DNA of 29,971 nt. Origin: a virus. The notes under the pieces were generated by a model. It searched no databases. It was given only the letters and a program-made list of their open reading frames with translations, and was not told where the DNA came from. The translations under genes and the position numbers were made by a program. Below, piece by piece: positions 1 through 7,338 of the stretch. The stretch lies in the IMG/VR virus record IMGVR_UViG_3300032278_000082, positions 1 to 29,971 of that record; one strand, written 5' to 3'. Position 1 is the stretch's first letter. Each line of letters begins with the position of its first letter.

Positions 1-2
1 TA

Positions 3-122
3 CAAACTGATATGAAAATGTTAGAAAGAGATTTGAAATGTGAAGATAAAGATACTATTTATAAGATGTTTGAATTGAGTAAAATATGTTCAACAAAGTA
101 TGAACAGGTAGGAGAAATATAG
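3..122 (+). CDS. C-terminal fragment of an unknown gene (cut by window edge)
   Basis: An open frame enters from the left edge and ends at TAG 120-122, giving about 39 residues of a charged, Lys/Glu-rich C-terminus (contains DMKMLERDLKCEDKDT). The other two forward frames hit stops within the first 15 bases. Its stop overlaps the GTG start of the next gene by one base (TAGTG), the same tight coupling seen along this operon, so it is probably a real upstream gene of the replication arm. Too little is present to assign a function. Internal ATGs exist at 12 and 18, so a very short complete gene cannot be fully excluded. Confidence 0.55.
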   Translation, partial: QTDMKMLERDLKCEDKDTIYKMFELSKICSTKYEQVGEI

Positions 123-397
123 TGCCATATTATTCGTATATTTGTAAGAAATGTAAAAAGGAATTTGAGTTTATGCACGATTATGGAAAATGGAAAAAAA
201 AATGTGAGTGTGGGGGTGTGTTAGTAAGACAGATGTCAGCACCAAGAGTTGCAAAAATAACACGACCTGCACATGGTAGGTTCTGTCCGGAGACACAATT
301 TAGAGATTGGTGTAGAGAACCACTTACTCCGGAAAAAGATATGCAGGGTAAGGGAAAATTCAGAATGAAACCAAAGAAAAGGAAGGAACTCATATGA
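122..397 (+). CDS. FmdB-type small zinc-ribbon protein
   Basis: A 91-residue protein starting at GTG 122. An AGGAG at 110-114 lies 7 bases upstream, and the previous stop overlaps the start by one base. The N-terminus has the classic FmdB/zinc-ribbon pattern: MPYYSYICKKC, with C8 and C11 in CxxC and C28 and C30 in a CxCGG knuckle, followed by a basic tail (KPKKRK near the C-terminus). Such ribbons bind one zinc ion and are usually regulatory or nucleic-acid-binding; no enzymatic residues are seen. It overlaps the helicase gene by an ATGA junction, so it is co-translated with replication genes. A role as DNA-binding accessory or transcription regulator is inference from family and context. Confidence 0.75.
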   Translation: MPYYSYICKKCKKEFEFMHDYGKWKKKCECGGVLVRQMSAPRVAKITRPAHGRFCPETQFRDWCREPLTPEKDMQGKGKFRMKPKKRKELI

Positions 398-1608
398 TAC
401 AGAAACAAATATTAGCCTTGTGTTTATATAGTGAATTTTGGAAAGATGCAAAACGAATACTCAATATTAAAATGTTTCCAAAAGAATTGAATAGTATATT
501 TACTGCTATATCTGATGCTCATAAAAAATATGAAACTAGTTTTAATGTTATGGAATTACTGTTGGTTCATCGTGATAAATTTCCAGCTCTGCCACAAACA
601 ACAAGAAATGAAATTGAAGATGTGATAAAAAGTTTGGAACTTGTAAAAATTCCACATGTAAAATTAGCAAAAGATGTTCTTTATAATTTTTGGAAAAGAG
701 ATAAAGCTAGAGAGCTAGGGGAAAAAGCTATTGACATTTATAGGGGTAAGGACAATATAACATTTGGTGAATTACAAAAAATTATTGATGATGCAACAGA
801 TAAGGAAAAAATTGAAGGTGGTGCTACATATTCAATAGTCAATGAAGATATTGATGAATTACTAAAAGAAGCTATGACAGATACAGAATTTAAATTTAAT
901 TTAGAGCCTTTGTCCTTAAACATTGAGGGATTATCTCGTGGGCATTTTGGAATTATACTTGCAAGACCGGAACTTGGAAAGACAACATTTGCTTGTCATT
1001 TAGCACAGGAGTACATTCGTCAAAAAAAGAAAGTTGTGTATTGGGCAAATGAAGAACCGGCTGTGAGAATAAAATTAAGAATTTTACAAAGTTATTTTGA
1101 ACGAGAAAAGCATGAAATGGTGACAGATATTAAATATTGCAGAAAAATATATCACCAAGTAATAAAACCATATCTTATTGTTCACGATTGTGTGGGGACT
1201 GACATTTCTGAGATTACTGAACATGCAGAATTAAACAAACCGGATGTAATATTTATTGATCAGCTAGACAAAATAAAAATTGCTGGTTCGTATGACAGGG
1301 GTGATGAAAAATTAAAAGCCTTGTATGTGCAATCTAGAGAAATTTGTAAAAAAGCAAATTGTCTAGTATGGGCAGTTTCACAAGCTAGTTATAATGGTGA
1401 AAATAGACAATTAATAACATATGCTATGCTTGACAATTCTAGAACAGGCAAAGCTGGTGAAGCTGATTTTATAATTGGAATTGGTAAACCTTCAGAGGTA
1501 GATACTAATGGAACTAGAATATTAAATGTCAGTAAAAATAAAGTTAATGGGTGGCATGGATATGTTACCTGTAGAGCAGAATTTCTTATAGGGAGGTTTT
1601 ATCCATAA
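394..1608 (+). CDS. DnaB-type replicative DNA helicase
   Basis: A 404-residue RecA-fold helicase expected to unwind DNA ahead of the phage polymerase. The first ~150 residues are a charged helical region, similar in position to the DnaB N-terminal domain, with no primase motifs. The ATPase core has a Walker A/P-loop ARPELGKTT (190-198), a DnaB-like catalytic glutamate segment WANEEP (E220/E221), and Walker B DVIFID (284-289) followed by QLD. A late segment GKAGEADFIIGIGK resembles the DnaB H4/arginine-finger end region. Walker A is slightly divergent (E before LGKT, where DnaB usually has a small residue). The gene starts in an ATGA overlap with the zinc-ribbon gene, and its stop overlaps the next start by one base. 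The primase partner is not visible here; it may lie upstream or be host-supplied. Confidence 0.85.
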   Translation: MIQKQILALCLYSEFWKDAKRILNIKMFPKELNSIFTAISDAHKKYETSFNVMELLLVHRDKFPALPQTTRNEIEDVIKSLELVKIPHVKLAKDVLYNFWKRDKARELGEKAIDIYRGKDNITFGELQKIIDDATDKEKIEGGATYSIVNEDIDELLKEAMTDTEFKFNLEPLSLNIEGLSRGHFGIILARPELGKTTFACHLAQEYIRQKKKVVYWANEEPAVRIKLRILQSYFEREKHEMVTDIKYCRKIYHQVIKPYLIVHDCVGTDISEITEHAELNKPDVIFIDQLDKIKIAGSYDRGDEKLKALYVQSREICKKANCLVWAVSQASYNGENRQLITYAMLDNSRTGKAGEADFIIGIGKPSEVDTNGTRILNVSKNKVNGWHGYVTCRAEFLIGRFYP

Positions 1609-2156
1609 TGTTTATGGTACTTGATGTAGAAACAACATTTAAAGAAGTTAATGGCAAAACTAATCCAAGTCCTTTTGTAGAAGGAAATAAATTGGTATCT
1701 GTTGGATTACAAAAATTTAGAACAGAAGTAAATCCTGTTGAGTATTATAAGTTTTCTCACGAGAGTGGTGATGAGAGTGAAAAATCTCACAAAATAATAA
1801 ATAACTATTTGAAAGAAACAAAATTATTGATTGGGCATAACATCAAGTTTGATTTGCAATGGCTACTAGAATGTGGTTTTGCATATGGTGGGGCAGTCTA
1901 TGACACAATGGTTGTTGAATATTTAATGGCTGGTGGGATAAAATGTGATTTGACATTAGATGGCTGTTGCAGAAGACGAGAAATAAAAAGACCGGAAAAA
2001 GATTTAGTACGTGACTATATGAACAAAGGAATAGATTTTCATAGCATCCCTTGGGGTATTGTGAAAAAATATGGTATTGCAGATATAGAGGCTACTAAAT
2101 CCTTATCTGATTATCAGGTAGGGCTATTAAAAACATCTTATAAGGAGTTCTCATGA
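1608..2156 (+). CDS. Stand-alone DEDDy 3'-5' exonuclease (proofreading subunit)
   Basis: A 182-residue protein matching the exonuclease domain of family-A DNA polymerases. Exo I is LDVETT with D6 and E8, Exo II is GHNIKFD with N78 and D82, and Exo III is YGIAD with Y155 and D159, so all four acidic metal ligands and the tyrosine are present. It would remove mismatched 3' ends in trans or in a complex. The polymerase two genes downstream lacks this domain, which implies that a normally fused exonuclease-polymerase has been split here. ATG 1608 overlaps the helicase stop by one base, and the gene ends in an ATGA overlap with the next. RNase T/DnaQ-like housekeeping is an alternative, but the DEDDy signature and context favour proofreading. 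Confidence 0.85.
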   Translation: MFMVLDVETTFKEVNGKTNPSPFVEGNKLVSVGLQKFRTEVNPVEYYKFSHESGDESEKSHKIINNYLKETKLLIGHNIKFDLQWLLECGFAYGGAVYDTMVVEYLMAGGIKCDLTLDGCCRRREIKRPEKDLVRDYMNKGIDFHSIPWGIVKKYGIADIEATKSLSDYQVGLLKTSYKEFS

Positions 2157-2596
2157 TAAGACCAGTATATGAGACTGAAAAAGACAGAAAGATGGAACAA
2201 GCAATTATCAATGAATTATCAGATGCTTGGAAAATCTTTTATCAAAAACTACCGATTAAGCACAGACTTGATTTTGCATTGTTAGATGACAAAAAAGCTG
2301 TTATTGCTTGGGCGGAAGTTAAACGAAGAGATAATGATTCAACTACATATGATACATACATGTTAAGTTTGGATAAATATATGAGTGGCATGCAACTGTT
2401 TAAATTAACAGGTTTACCATTTTATATGGTGGTAAAATTTAGTGATGGTCTGTATTATTGTGAAGTGAGTTTGTTGAGCTATGCACAATTAAATATATCA
2501 TTTGGTGGCAGAACTGACAGGGGTGATTCCCAAGATGTTGAGCCGTGTATTTATTTTGATAGTAATCTTTTTAAAAAAGTTATAAGTAAGGAATGA
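2153..2596 (+). CDS. Small PD-(D/E)XK-like nuclease candidate between exonuclease and polymerase
   Basis: A 147-residue protein with no firm family recognition. Residues 38-57 read as an RLDFALL strand, a short turn, then AWAEVK, giving D40...E55-V-K57, the spacing of a PD-(D/E)XK nuclease active site. The upstream helix with E15 and E21 could supply the additional acidic residue. It sits exactly between the exonuclease and polymerase genes, joined to both by ATGA overlaps, so it is translated with the replication machinery. An endonuclease or DNA-end-binding replication role is inference. It could also be an inactive structural relative that tethers exonuclease and polymerase. Confidence 0.5.
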   Translation: MIRPVYETEKDRKMEQAIINELSDAWKIFYQKLPIKHRLDFALLDDKKAVIAWAEVKRRDNDSTTYDTYMLSLDKYMSGMQLFKLTGLPFYMVVKFSDGLYYCEVSLLSYAQLNISFGGRTDRGDSQDVEPCIYFDSNLFKKVISKE

Positions 2597-4125
2597 CATT
2601 GATACCAACTTGTAAATTATCCCTTGAAGTAACAAGAGTGCTGACAGATATTGAAGTGGCAGGACTGAAAATTAATAAGGATACTTTACAGAAAATTAAA
2701 GATGATTATACCAAAGAGTACAACAAGTTAAAAAATGATTTGTTGATACTTGGCAAAGAAGTTATGGGGGATACTCCATTTAATCTTAATAGTGCAGATG
2801 ACAGGTCAGCTATTGTTTATTCTAGAAAAGTAAAAGATAAGAAAATGTGGAAAGGCTACTTTAATCTAGGTTCTGAAATGAGAGGTAATACTAGAAAAGC
2901 AAAAAGACGAATAACTCTTACAGATAATCAATTCAAACGAAGTGTAAAAAGTATGACACAAGTCCAAGCAGTTACTATTGCACACAGATGTGTGGATTGC
3001 AAAGGAACAGGTAGAGTTGCTAAAAAAAGAAAAGATGGAACATATGGAACAGCACGATATATATGTAAAAATTGTAGTGGTAAAGGTATTTATTATGAGG
3101 CAACAAAAGTAGTAGCGGGTTTAAGAATTGGACCTCGTTCTGTTTACGATGTTTCTGCTAATGGTTTTAGAACTGATAGTGAAACTTTACAGGAATTATC
3201 TCTTACTTGTGGTCTTAGAGCAAAAGAATTTATAAAAAAATATGTGAGATATTCTGCTATAAAAACATATTTAAAAACTTTTGTTGAGGGTATAGAAAAA
3301 GCAGTAAATAAAAATAATTTTATTCATCCACAATTTATGCAATGTATTACTGCTACAGGAAGATTGTCATCTCGTAGCCCAAACTTTCAAAATATGCCAC
3401 GAGGTGTAACATTTCCTGTTCGTAAAGCTATAGTTAGTCGCTTTCAGAATGGCTTGATATTAGAGGGCGATTATTCACAACTAGAATTTAGAGTGGCAGG
3501 ATTTTTAAGTAAAGATAAACAGGTATATGATGATGTTGATAATAACGTTGATGTTCATAGTTACACAGCAGAGGTTATGGGTATCTCTAGACAAGAAGCA
3601 AAGGCTCATACATTTAAACCATTGTATGGGGGAACACAGGGAACAGAAAAACAAAAAGAATATTATAGAAAATTTAAAACTAAATATTCAGGAGTTGCCG
3701 ATTGGCACAAAGAATTACAAGAAGAAGCTATACTATACAAACGAATAAAATTGCCTAGTGGTAGAGTTTATAAGTTTCCATATGTTGAGAGAACTAGATA
3801 TGGAACTGCATCCCATGCAACTTCTATAAAAAATTATCCGGTGCAGGGATTTGCAACTGCTGATCTTTTACCAATAGCACTTGTTAAGACACACAAATCT
3901 ATGAAAGCATTAGGATTGAAATCTTTGATTATAAATACTGTTCACGACAGTATTATTATTGATGTTCATCCGGATGAAAAAAAAGCTTGTATAACTGCAC
4001 TACAACAAGGTATGTATTCAATAGTTCAAGAGTGTAAAAAAAGATACAATATAGAATATGATATGCCAATAGGTACAGAATTGAAGATTGGTGAGGATTG
4101 GTTAAATTTAAAAGAAACAGTTTGA
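2593..4125 (+). CDS. Family-A DNA polymerase with DnaJ-type zinc-finger insert, no exonuclease domain
   Basis: A 510-residue DNA polymerase I-type enzyme. Polymerase motif A is DYSQLEFR (D293-R300), motif B is R333-x3-K337-x3-F341-x3-Y345-G, and motif C is VHDS (H451, D452), so both catalytic aspartates are present. The residue equivalent to E. coli position 762 is Phe341. In the N-terminal third two CxxCxGxG units (C133/C136 and C158/C161, each followed by GxG) form a DnaJ-like zinc finger inserted before the palm/fingers. From memory, a partial DnaJ domain in the polymerase was reported for phage HMO-2011 and relatives. The 3'-5' exonuclease domain is absent here and encoded by the gene at 1608. 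The start lies in an ATGA overlap, and the stop overlaps the -35 hexamer of the following promoter. Confidence 0.93.
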   Translation: MTLIPTCKLSLEVTRVLTDIEVAGLKINKDTLQKIKDDYTKEYNKLKNDLLILGKEVMGDTPFNLNSADDRSAIVYSRKVKDKKMWKGYFNLGSEMRGNTRKAKRRITLTDNQFKRSVKSMTQVQAVTIAHRCVDCKGTGRVAKKRKDGTYGTARYICKNCSGKGIYYEATKVVAGLRIGPRSVYDVSANGFRTDSETLQELSLTCGLRAKEFIKKYVRYSAIKTYLKTFVEGIEKAVNKNNFIHPQFMQCITATGRLSSRSPNFQNMPRGVTFPVRKAIVSRFQNGLILEGDYSQLEFRVAGFLSKDKQVYDDVDNNVDVHSYTAEVMGISRQEAKAHTFKPLYGGTQGTEKQKEYYRKFKTKYSGVADWHKELQEEAILYKRIKLPSGRVYKFPYVERTRYGTASHATSIKNYPVQGFATADLLPIALVKTHKSMKALGLKSLIINTVHDSIIIDVHPDEKKACITALQQGMYSIVQECKKRYNIEYDMPIGTELKIGEDWLNLKETV

Positions 4126-4150
4126 CACAATTGTTTATACATATTATATT
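4122..4150 (+). promoter_or_regulatory. Sigma70-like promoter in the only gap of the left operon
   Basis: A perfect -35 hexamer TTGACA lies at 4122-4127 and overlaps the polymerase stop codon. It is followed by a 17-base spacer and TATATT (4145-4150) as -10. The next gene starts at 4191 behind AAGGAG (4177-4182). A short inverted repeat TTAAT-N4-ATTAA (4151-4164) directly follows the -10 at the expected start site and might be an operator, but in such AT-rich DNA it could be chance. The promoter would give the protein at 4191 and the downstream nucleases expression independent of the polymerase operon. Confidence 0.65.
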
Positions 4151-4190
4151 TTAATTATCATTAATACTTTTTATATAAGGAGTATAGTTT

Positions 4191-5039
4191 ATGAATGATG
4201 CTAATAATGCCGGTTTGCCTACGGATTTAAGTAAAGTTTCAACAGCTGATTTGATGAAACTTACAGGGCAAGTTGATAGTGGTTCTGAAGATAGTGGTTT
4301 ACCTCGATTATCGATAAATCATGCATCTGAAGATGATGAAGGCAATTCTTTACCTAGAGGATATTATGCGATTAAAAATCCTAAAACAGGTGAAATTGTT
4401 TTTGCCGAACAAGCATCTTTAAGACCATTTATCAGACTATTTATGTATAGTGCTTGGGATAATGAAGCGGAAGCTTTTGGTTCTCAAACTGTACAGTTAA
4501 ATACACTCAATGGTGTATTCTATGATTCTATTGGTGGTGAACGATGTGGTCGTTTATCAAAAGCAGAAATGGATAAACTTGACGCAAACTCTCCGGAGTA
4601 TGCTGTGCAAAAAAATGTAAAATGCAATCAAGTTATCTATGGTGTAGCTGCCGCAGAGGGTATAAATGCTAAAGGAGAAAAAGCAACTATCCAAAGACTA
4701 CCTGTTGTTTGGTATGTTAAGGGTGTGTCTTTTATTCCTGTTAGTAATTTTATTCGCAGTTTGAATAAACAAAAAAAACCTATGTGGGAATCTGTTTTAC
4801 GACTTACTACTGTCAAGAATAAAAAAGGTGCTAACACTTTCTATGGGGCTGTTGTTCAACACGAAGGAAATTCTCAATTTACTGCTGATGATAAAAAGTT
4901 GATGGAGTTTTTCTTTAAAGGTATAAAGGGCTTTAACGATTCTGTACTTAAAAAGTATAGAGATGTAATAAAGTCTAGTACTAAAGCTGTTGACGCAAGT
5001 TTAGGAGATAGTCTCGAAGGTGAATTGGCTACTAGTTAG
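4191..5039 (+). CDS. Conserved phage protein of unknown function; possible ssDNA-binding protein
   Basis: A 282-residue protein with its own promoter and a strong ribosome site (AAGGAG at 4177-4182, 8 bases before ATG), which suggests high expression. The N-terminal ~50 residues are acidic and Ser/Gly-rich. The core (about 55-235) alternates strand-like segments with aromatic residues (GYYAIKNP, FMYSAWD, WYVKGVSF, TFYGAVV). The C-terminus is a helix followed by a short acidic/Ser tail. The layout (beta-rich core, acidic flexible end, position between polymerase and recombination nuclease, strong expression) would suit a phage single-stranded DNA-binding protein, but I do not see a diagnostic OB-fold motif, so this is a context guess only. 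Confidence 0.8.
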   Translation: MNDANNAGLPTDLSKVSTADLMKLTGQVDSGSEDSGLPRLSINHASEDDEGNSLPRGYYAIKNPKTGEIVFAEQASLRPFIRLFMYSAWDNEAEAFGSQTVQLNTLNGVFYDSIGGERCGRLSKAEMDKLDANSPEYAVQKNVKCNQVIYGVAAAEGINAKGEKATIQRLPVVWYVKGVSFIPVSNFIRSLNKQKKPMWESVLRLTTVKNKKGANTFYGAVVQHEGNSQFTADDKKLMEFFFKGIKGFNDSVLKKYRDVIKSSTKAVDASLGDSLEGELATS

Positions 5040-5910
5040 AATACAATCCTACTTATCAGGAGCAAGCAGAGGAGAGAGTAAAATCTCTCCGGAGCTTGTT
5101 AAAGAATTTCAAGAACTTTGTGGTAAGGCATTAGATCGTCAGTTTAATCAAAAAAGAGATGATTGGCGACTTCGAATGTCAGAAGTTGGTAAACCACTTT
5201 GTCAGCAAAAATTAAAGAAAAAAGGAATAAAGCAGGAGTATGAGTACAATGCTGTTATGCGATTTCTTATTGGGGATTTAATGGAAGCATTGGCTATGGT
5301 TATTATGAAAGCTGCGGGTATAAAGATACAGGAATTTCAAAAAGAAGTAAGTATGAAAATAGCAAATATTAATTTGCAAGGAACATATGATGTAAAAATT
5401 GAAGATAAAATTTATGATATAAAAACTGCTAGTCCATATGCATTTGATTCTAAATTTGGTGAGTGGGGTGGGTATAATAAAATAAAAGAGGATGATACGT
5501 TTGGATATGTTGCTCAAGGATATTCATATTCATATGCAGGTAAATCAAAATTTGGTGGATGGATTGCTATAAATAAATCAACAGGAGAATGGGCAATATG
5601 TGAAGCACCTGAAGAACAAGAACACGAGCAATCTAAAGCACTACATATTGTAAAACATAATATTGAAAATATTAATACAGAATTTAAGAAAGAATTTGAT
5701 GACTATGCGGAAACATACAAACCTACATCTGGTCCTTATAAAGGTGTAAAAAAAGAAAGTGGAAACAGAATTATGACATATCCTTGTACTTTTTGTGGAT
5801 ATAAAAGTCATTGTTGGGAAGATGCAGTTCTTGCTCCCAAAGTTACTAGTCGAGCAAAAAATCCTCCCTATATTTGGTATACAAAACTAAAGACTAGGGA
5901 GATGAAGTAA
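5020..5910 (+). CDS. Cas4/RecB-like PD-(D/E)XK exonuclease with iron-sulfur cysteines
   Basis: A 296-residue nuclease. Active-site residues are D124 (GTYDVK) and D133-I-K135 (IYDIKTAS), with an upstream GDLMEA segment supplying the motif-I glutamate. Four cysteines in the Cas4/AddB arrangement are present: C61 in GKPLCQQ, then C256-x2-C259-x5-C265 in CTFCGYKSHC, expected to hold a 4Fe-4S cluster that pins the N- and C-terminal parts together. It likely degrades or resects DNA ends in recombination or host-DNA breakdown. GTG 5020 is the preferred start: an in-frame stop lies at 5002, AGGAG at 5003-5007 is 12 bases upstream, and the gene overlaps the previous one by 20 bases. No Cas1/Cas2 or CRISPR is nearby, so a CRISPR role is not suggested. 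Confidence 0.82.
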   Translation: MNWLLVRIQSYLSGASRGESKISPELVKEFQELCGKALDRQFNQKRDDWRLRMSEVGKPLCQQKLKKKGIKQEYEYNAVMRFLIGDLMEALAMVIMKAAGIKIQEFQKEVSMKIANINLQGTYDVKIEDKIYDIKTASPYAFDSKFGEWGGYNKIKEDDTFGYVAQGYSYSYAGKSKFGGWIAINKSTGEWAICEAPEEQEHEQSKALHIVKHNIENINTEFKKEFDDYAETYKPTSGPYKGVKKESGNRIMTYPCTFCGYKSHCWEDAVLAPKVTSRAKNPPYIWYTKLKTREMK

Positions 5911-6308
5911 TGCCTGTTTTACTACAAAGTAGTATTAATCAACATGACATATCAATAAATCAAGACACTCTCTATGTTTATCTTGATAATGAGCAGAAAA
6001 AGAGTGGTAGTGATTATGCTATATTAATGAGAAATTATTCCAATACTGTAGGTCTAGTAGTAAAGGAGAAACCATCAGATACACAAAAGAGCTATTGGAC
6101 AGATGGTGTATTTCCTAGTAAAAAAGCAGTACTTGATGAGGGATTACAGAAGATACACAGACACTTGAGAAAAGGGGGGGTTGTTGTTCTTACCTGTGAT
6201 TGGTCTGACGATGAAAACCTAGAAAAGTATTCATATAAAACCTATGATTATTTATTAGAAGCTATAGGAACATTTAGAACGAGGTATAGTAAACCCATTG
6301 ATTCGTAG
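5910..6308 (+). CDS. Conserved hypothetical phage protein
   Basis: A 132-residue protein starting in a TAATG overlap with the nuclease gene. The segment from about residue 21 (LYVYLDNEQKKSGSD) through the NYSNTVGL region to SYWTDGVF resembles a widespread small phage protein family whose pattern is roughly YVFGDN..R.G..GQA..MRG..N..GI..K..P......F.D. The key Gly/Gln positions are poorly kept here, so the match is weak. The C-terminal half has a hydrophobic strand (GGVVVLTCDW) and a Tyr-rich helix. No catalytic residues are identifiable. It sits between two nucleases in a tight operon, so a nucleic-acid metabolism role is possible but unproven. Confidence 0.7.
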   Translation: MPVLLQSSINQHDISINQDTLYVYLDNEQKKSGSDYAILMRNYSNTVGLVVKEKPSDTQKSYWTDGVFPSKKAVLDEGLQKIHRHLRKGGVVVLTCDWSDDENLEKYSYKTYDYLLEAIGTFRTRYSKPIDS

Positions 6309-6690
6309 TCACAAATTTAGATCCAATTTTGAATTGGGTGTTATGACAGCTGTCACTAAACATGGAGTAAAAGTTGAGTATGAGACACAGAAAATACAAT
6401 ATGTTGTACCTCCTAAAATATATACACCGGATTTTTATTTTCCAGAATATAATTTACATGTAGAGTGCAAAGGATTTTTAAAAATGGTAGACCGTAAAAA
6501 ACATTTATTGATTAAGGAACAACATCCTGAATTGGATATTAGATTTGTGTTTGGTAGGGTAACTAATAAACTTTCTCCAAAAAGCAAGACAACATATGGT
6601 GGTTGGTGTGAAAAAAACGGATTTATATATGCAGAAAAATTTATACCAAAGGAATGGTTCAATGAAAGAAATACTAAAGATATATCCTGA
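6298..6690 (+). CDS. T7 endonuclease I family Holliday-junction resolvase
   Basis: A 130-residue homologue of T7 gp3 (about 149 aa), an enzyme that cuts branched DNA and Holliday junctions in recombination, packaging and host-DNA breakdown. The catalytic set is complete: E12 in RSNFE, D45 in YTPDF, and E56-C-K58 in VECKG. The following DRKKHLLIKEQHPELDIR segment is nearly identical to the T7 enzyme, as is the GGWCEKNGF region. The start is TTG 6298, giving an 11-base overlap with the preceding gene; GAGG at 6281-6284 is a distant but possible ribosome site. The C-terminus overlaps the next gene by 29 bases. The short N-terminus, compared with T7, lacks the region before the first catalytic Glu that helps form the swapped dimer. 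Confidence 0.9.
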   Translation: MIRSHKFRSNFELGVMTAVTKHGVKVEYETQKIQYVVPPKIYTPDFYFPEYNLHVECKGFLKMVDRKKHLLIKEQHPELDIRFVFGRVTNKLSPKSKTTYGGWCEKNGFIYAEKFIPKEWFNERNTKDIS

Positions 6691-6913
6691 TGAAAAATTT
6701 ATCAAAGCAGATGGCTTTGATGATTGTGTTATAGGGGTCGCCCATAGGTATGGGGAACCTCTAATACTTGCTTATGATGAAGAAAAAGTAATAAAAAAAC
6801 TAATGAAAGAAGATAAAATAACAAAAAAAGATGCTTTAGAATATTACACCTATAATATTATTGGTGCTTGGGTAGGCAAACAGACTCCTATATTTATTGA
6901 AAAATTAAAGTAA
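6662..6913 (+). CDS. Small conserved phage protein of unknown function
   Basis: An 83-residue protein. ATG 6662 is chosen over an upstream in-frame ATG at 6596 because the upstream extension lies wholly inside the resolvase gene, whereas 6662 has AAGGA about 9 bases upstream. The sequence (DDCVIGVAHRYGEP, then LAYDEEKVIKKLM, DALEYYTYNIIGAWVG, then QTPIF) follows a pattern I associate with a common uncharacterised phage family with the consensus IG...R.G....YD..k.i..lm..d....eA.Ey..fN..ga..Ge.TP.f. No enzymatic motif is apparent. It overlaps the resolvase gene by 29 bases. Confidence 0.78.
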   Translation: MKEILKIYPDEKFIKADGFDDCVIGVAHRYGEPLILAYDEEKVIKKLMKEDKITKKDALEYYTYNIIGAWVGKQTPIFIEKLK

Positions 6914-6918
6914 AGCTT

Positions 6919-7338
6919 ATGAAAAAAAAATTTGATAGAATAAATTTAAAACAAGATGCTGCAAAATTATTGGGTTTAAAAAATGCAGCATGTGGTATTG
7001 TATTAGAAGCTATGAGTGATGAGACATTTGCAATCAAGGCATTTGAAAGTCCTAAAGTATCAAGAAAAAAAGTAATACAAAATCATGTACCTACAAAAAA
7101 AGATGTAGAGAAACTGATGAAGACAATGCAACCTAATATGCATCTAATGCATCTACAAAGAGGTTTAATCTATTTATTATTAAAACATATGGATGTTATC
7201 TATGAAGCTGCAGATAAATCTGTAGTAGAAAATTTTAGAGAAATTGAAGAAATGTTGAATACTCCTAAAAATAAGAAGGTAAAAAAGAAAAATAAAAATA
7301 TAATATATGTTAATTTTGATAAGGATACAATACATTGA
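6919..7338 (+). CDS. Hypothetical basic protein
   Basis: A 139-residue lysine-rich protein that I do not recognise. It is predicted to be mostly helical, with a Met/Leu/His-rich central helix (around MQPNMHLMHLQRGLIYLLL) and a very basic C-terminal stretch (KNKKVKKKNKN) that might bind nucleic acid. The ribosome site is weak (AAAGTAAAG before ATG). It lies 5 bases after the preceding gene, and its TGA stop overlaps the TTG start of the phosphoesterase gene (TTGA). Confidence 0.7.
   Translation: MKKKFDRINLKQDAAKLLGLKNAACGIVLEAMSDETFAIKAFESPKVSRKKVIQNHVPTKKDVEKLMKTMQPNMHLMHLQRGLIYLLLKHMDVIYEAADKSVVENFREIEEMLNTPKNKKVKKKNKNIIYVNFDKDTIH

Noticed and set aside
5020-5910. CRISPR-associated Cas4
   Set aside because: The cysteine and nuclease motifs fit the wider Cas4/RecB phage exonuclease group, but no cas1, cas2 or direct-repeat array is present.
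6596-6661. Upstream ATG for the 83-aa gene
   Set aside because: The extra 22 codons overlap the resolvase gene and have no ribosome site; ATG 6662 has AAGGA in front.
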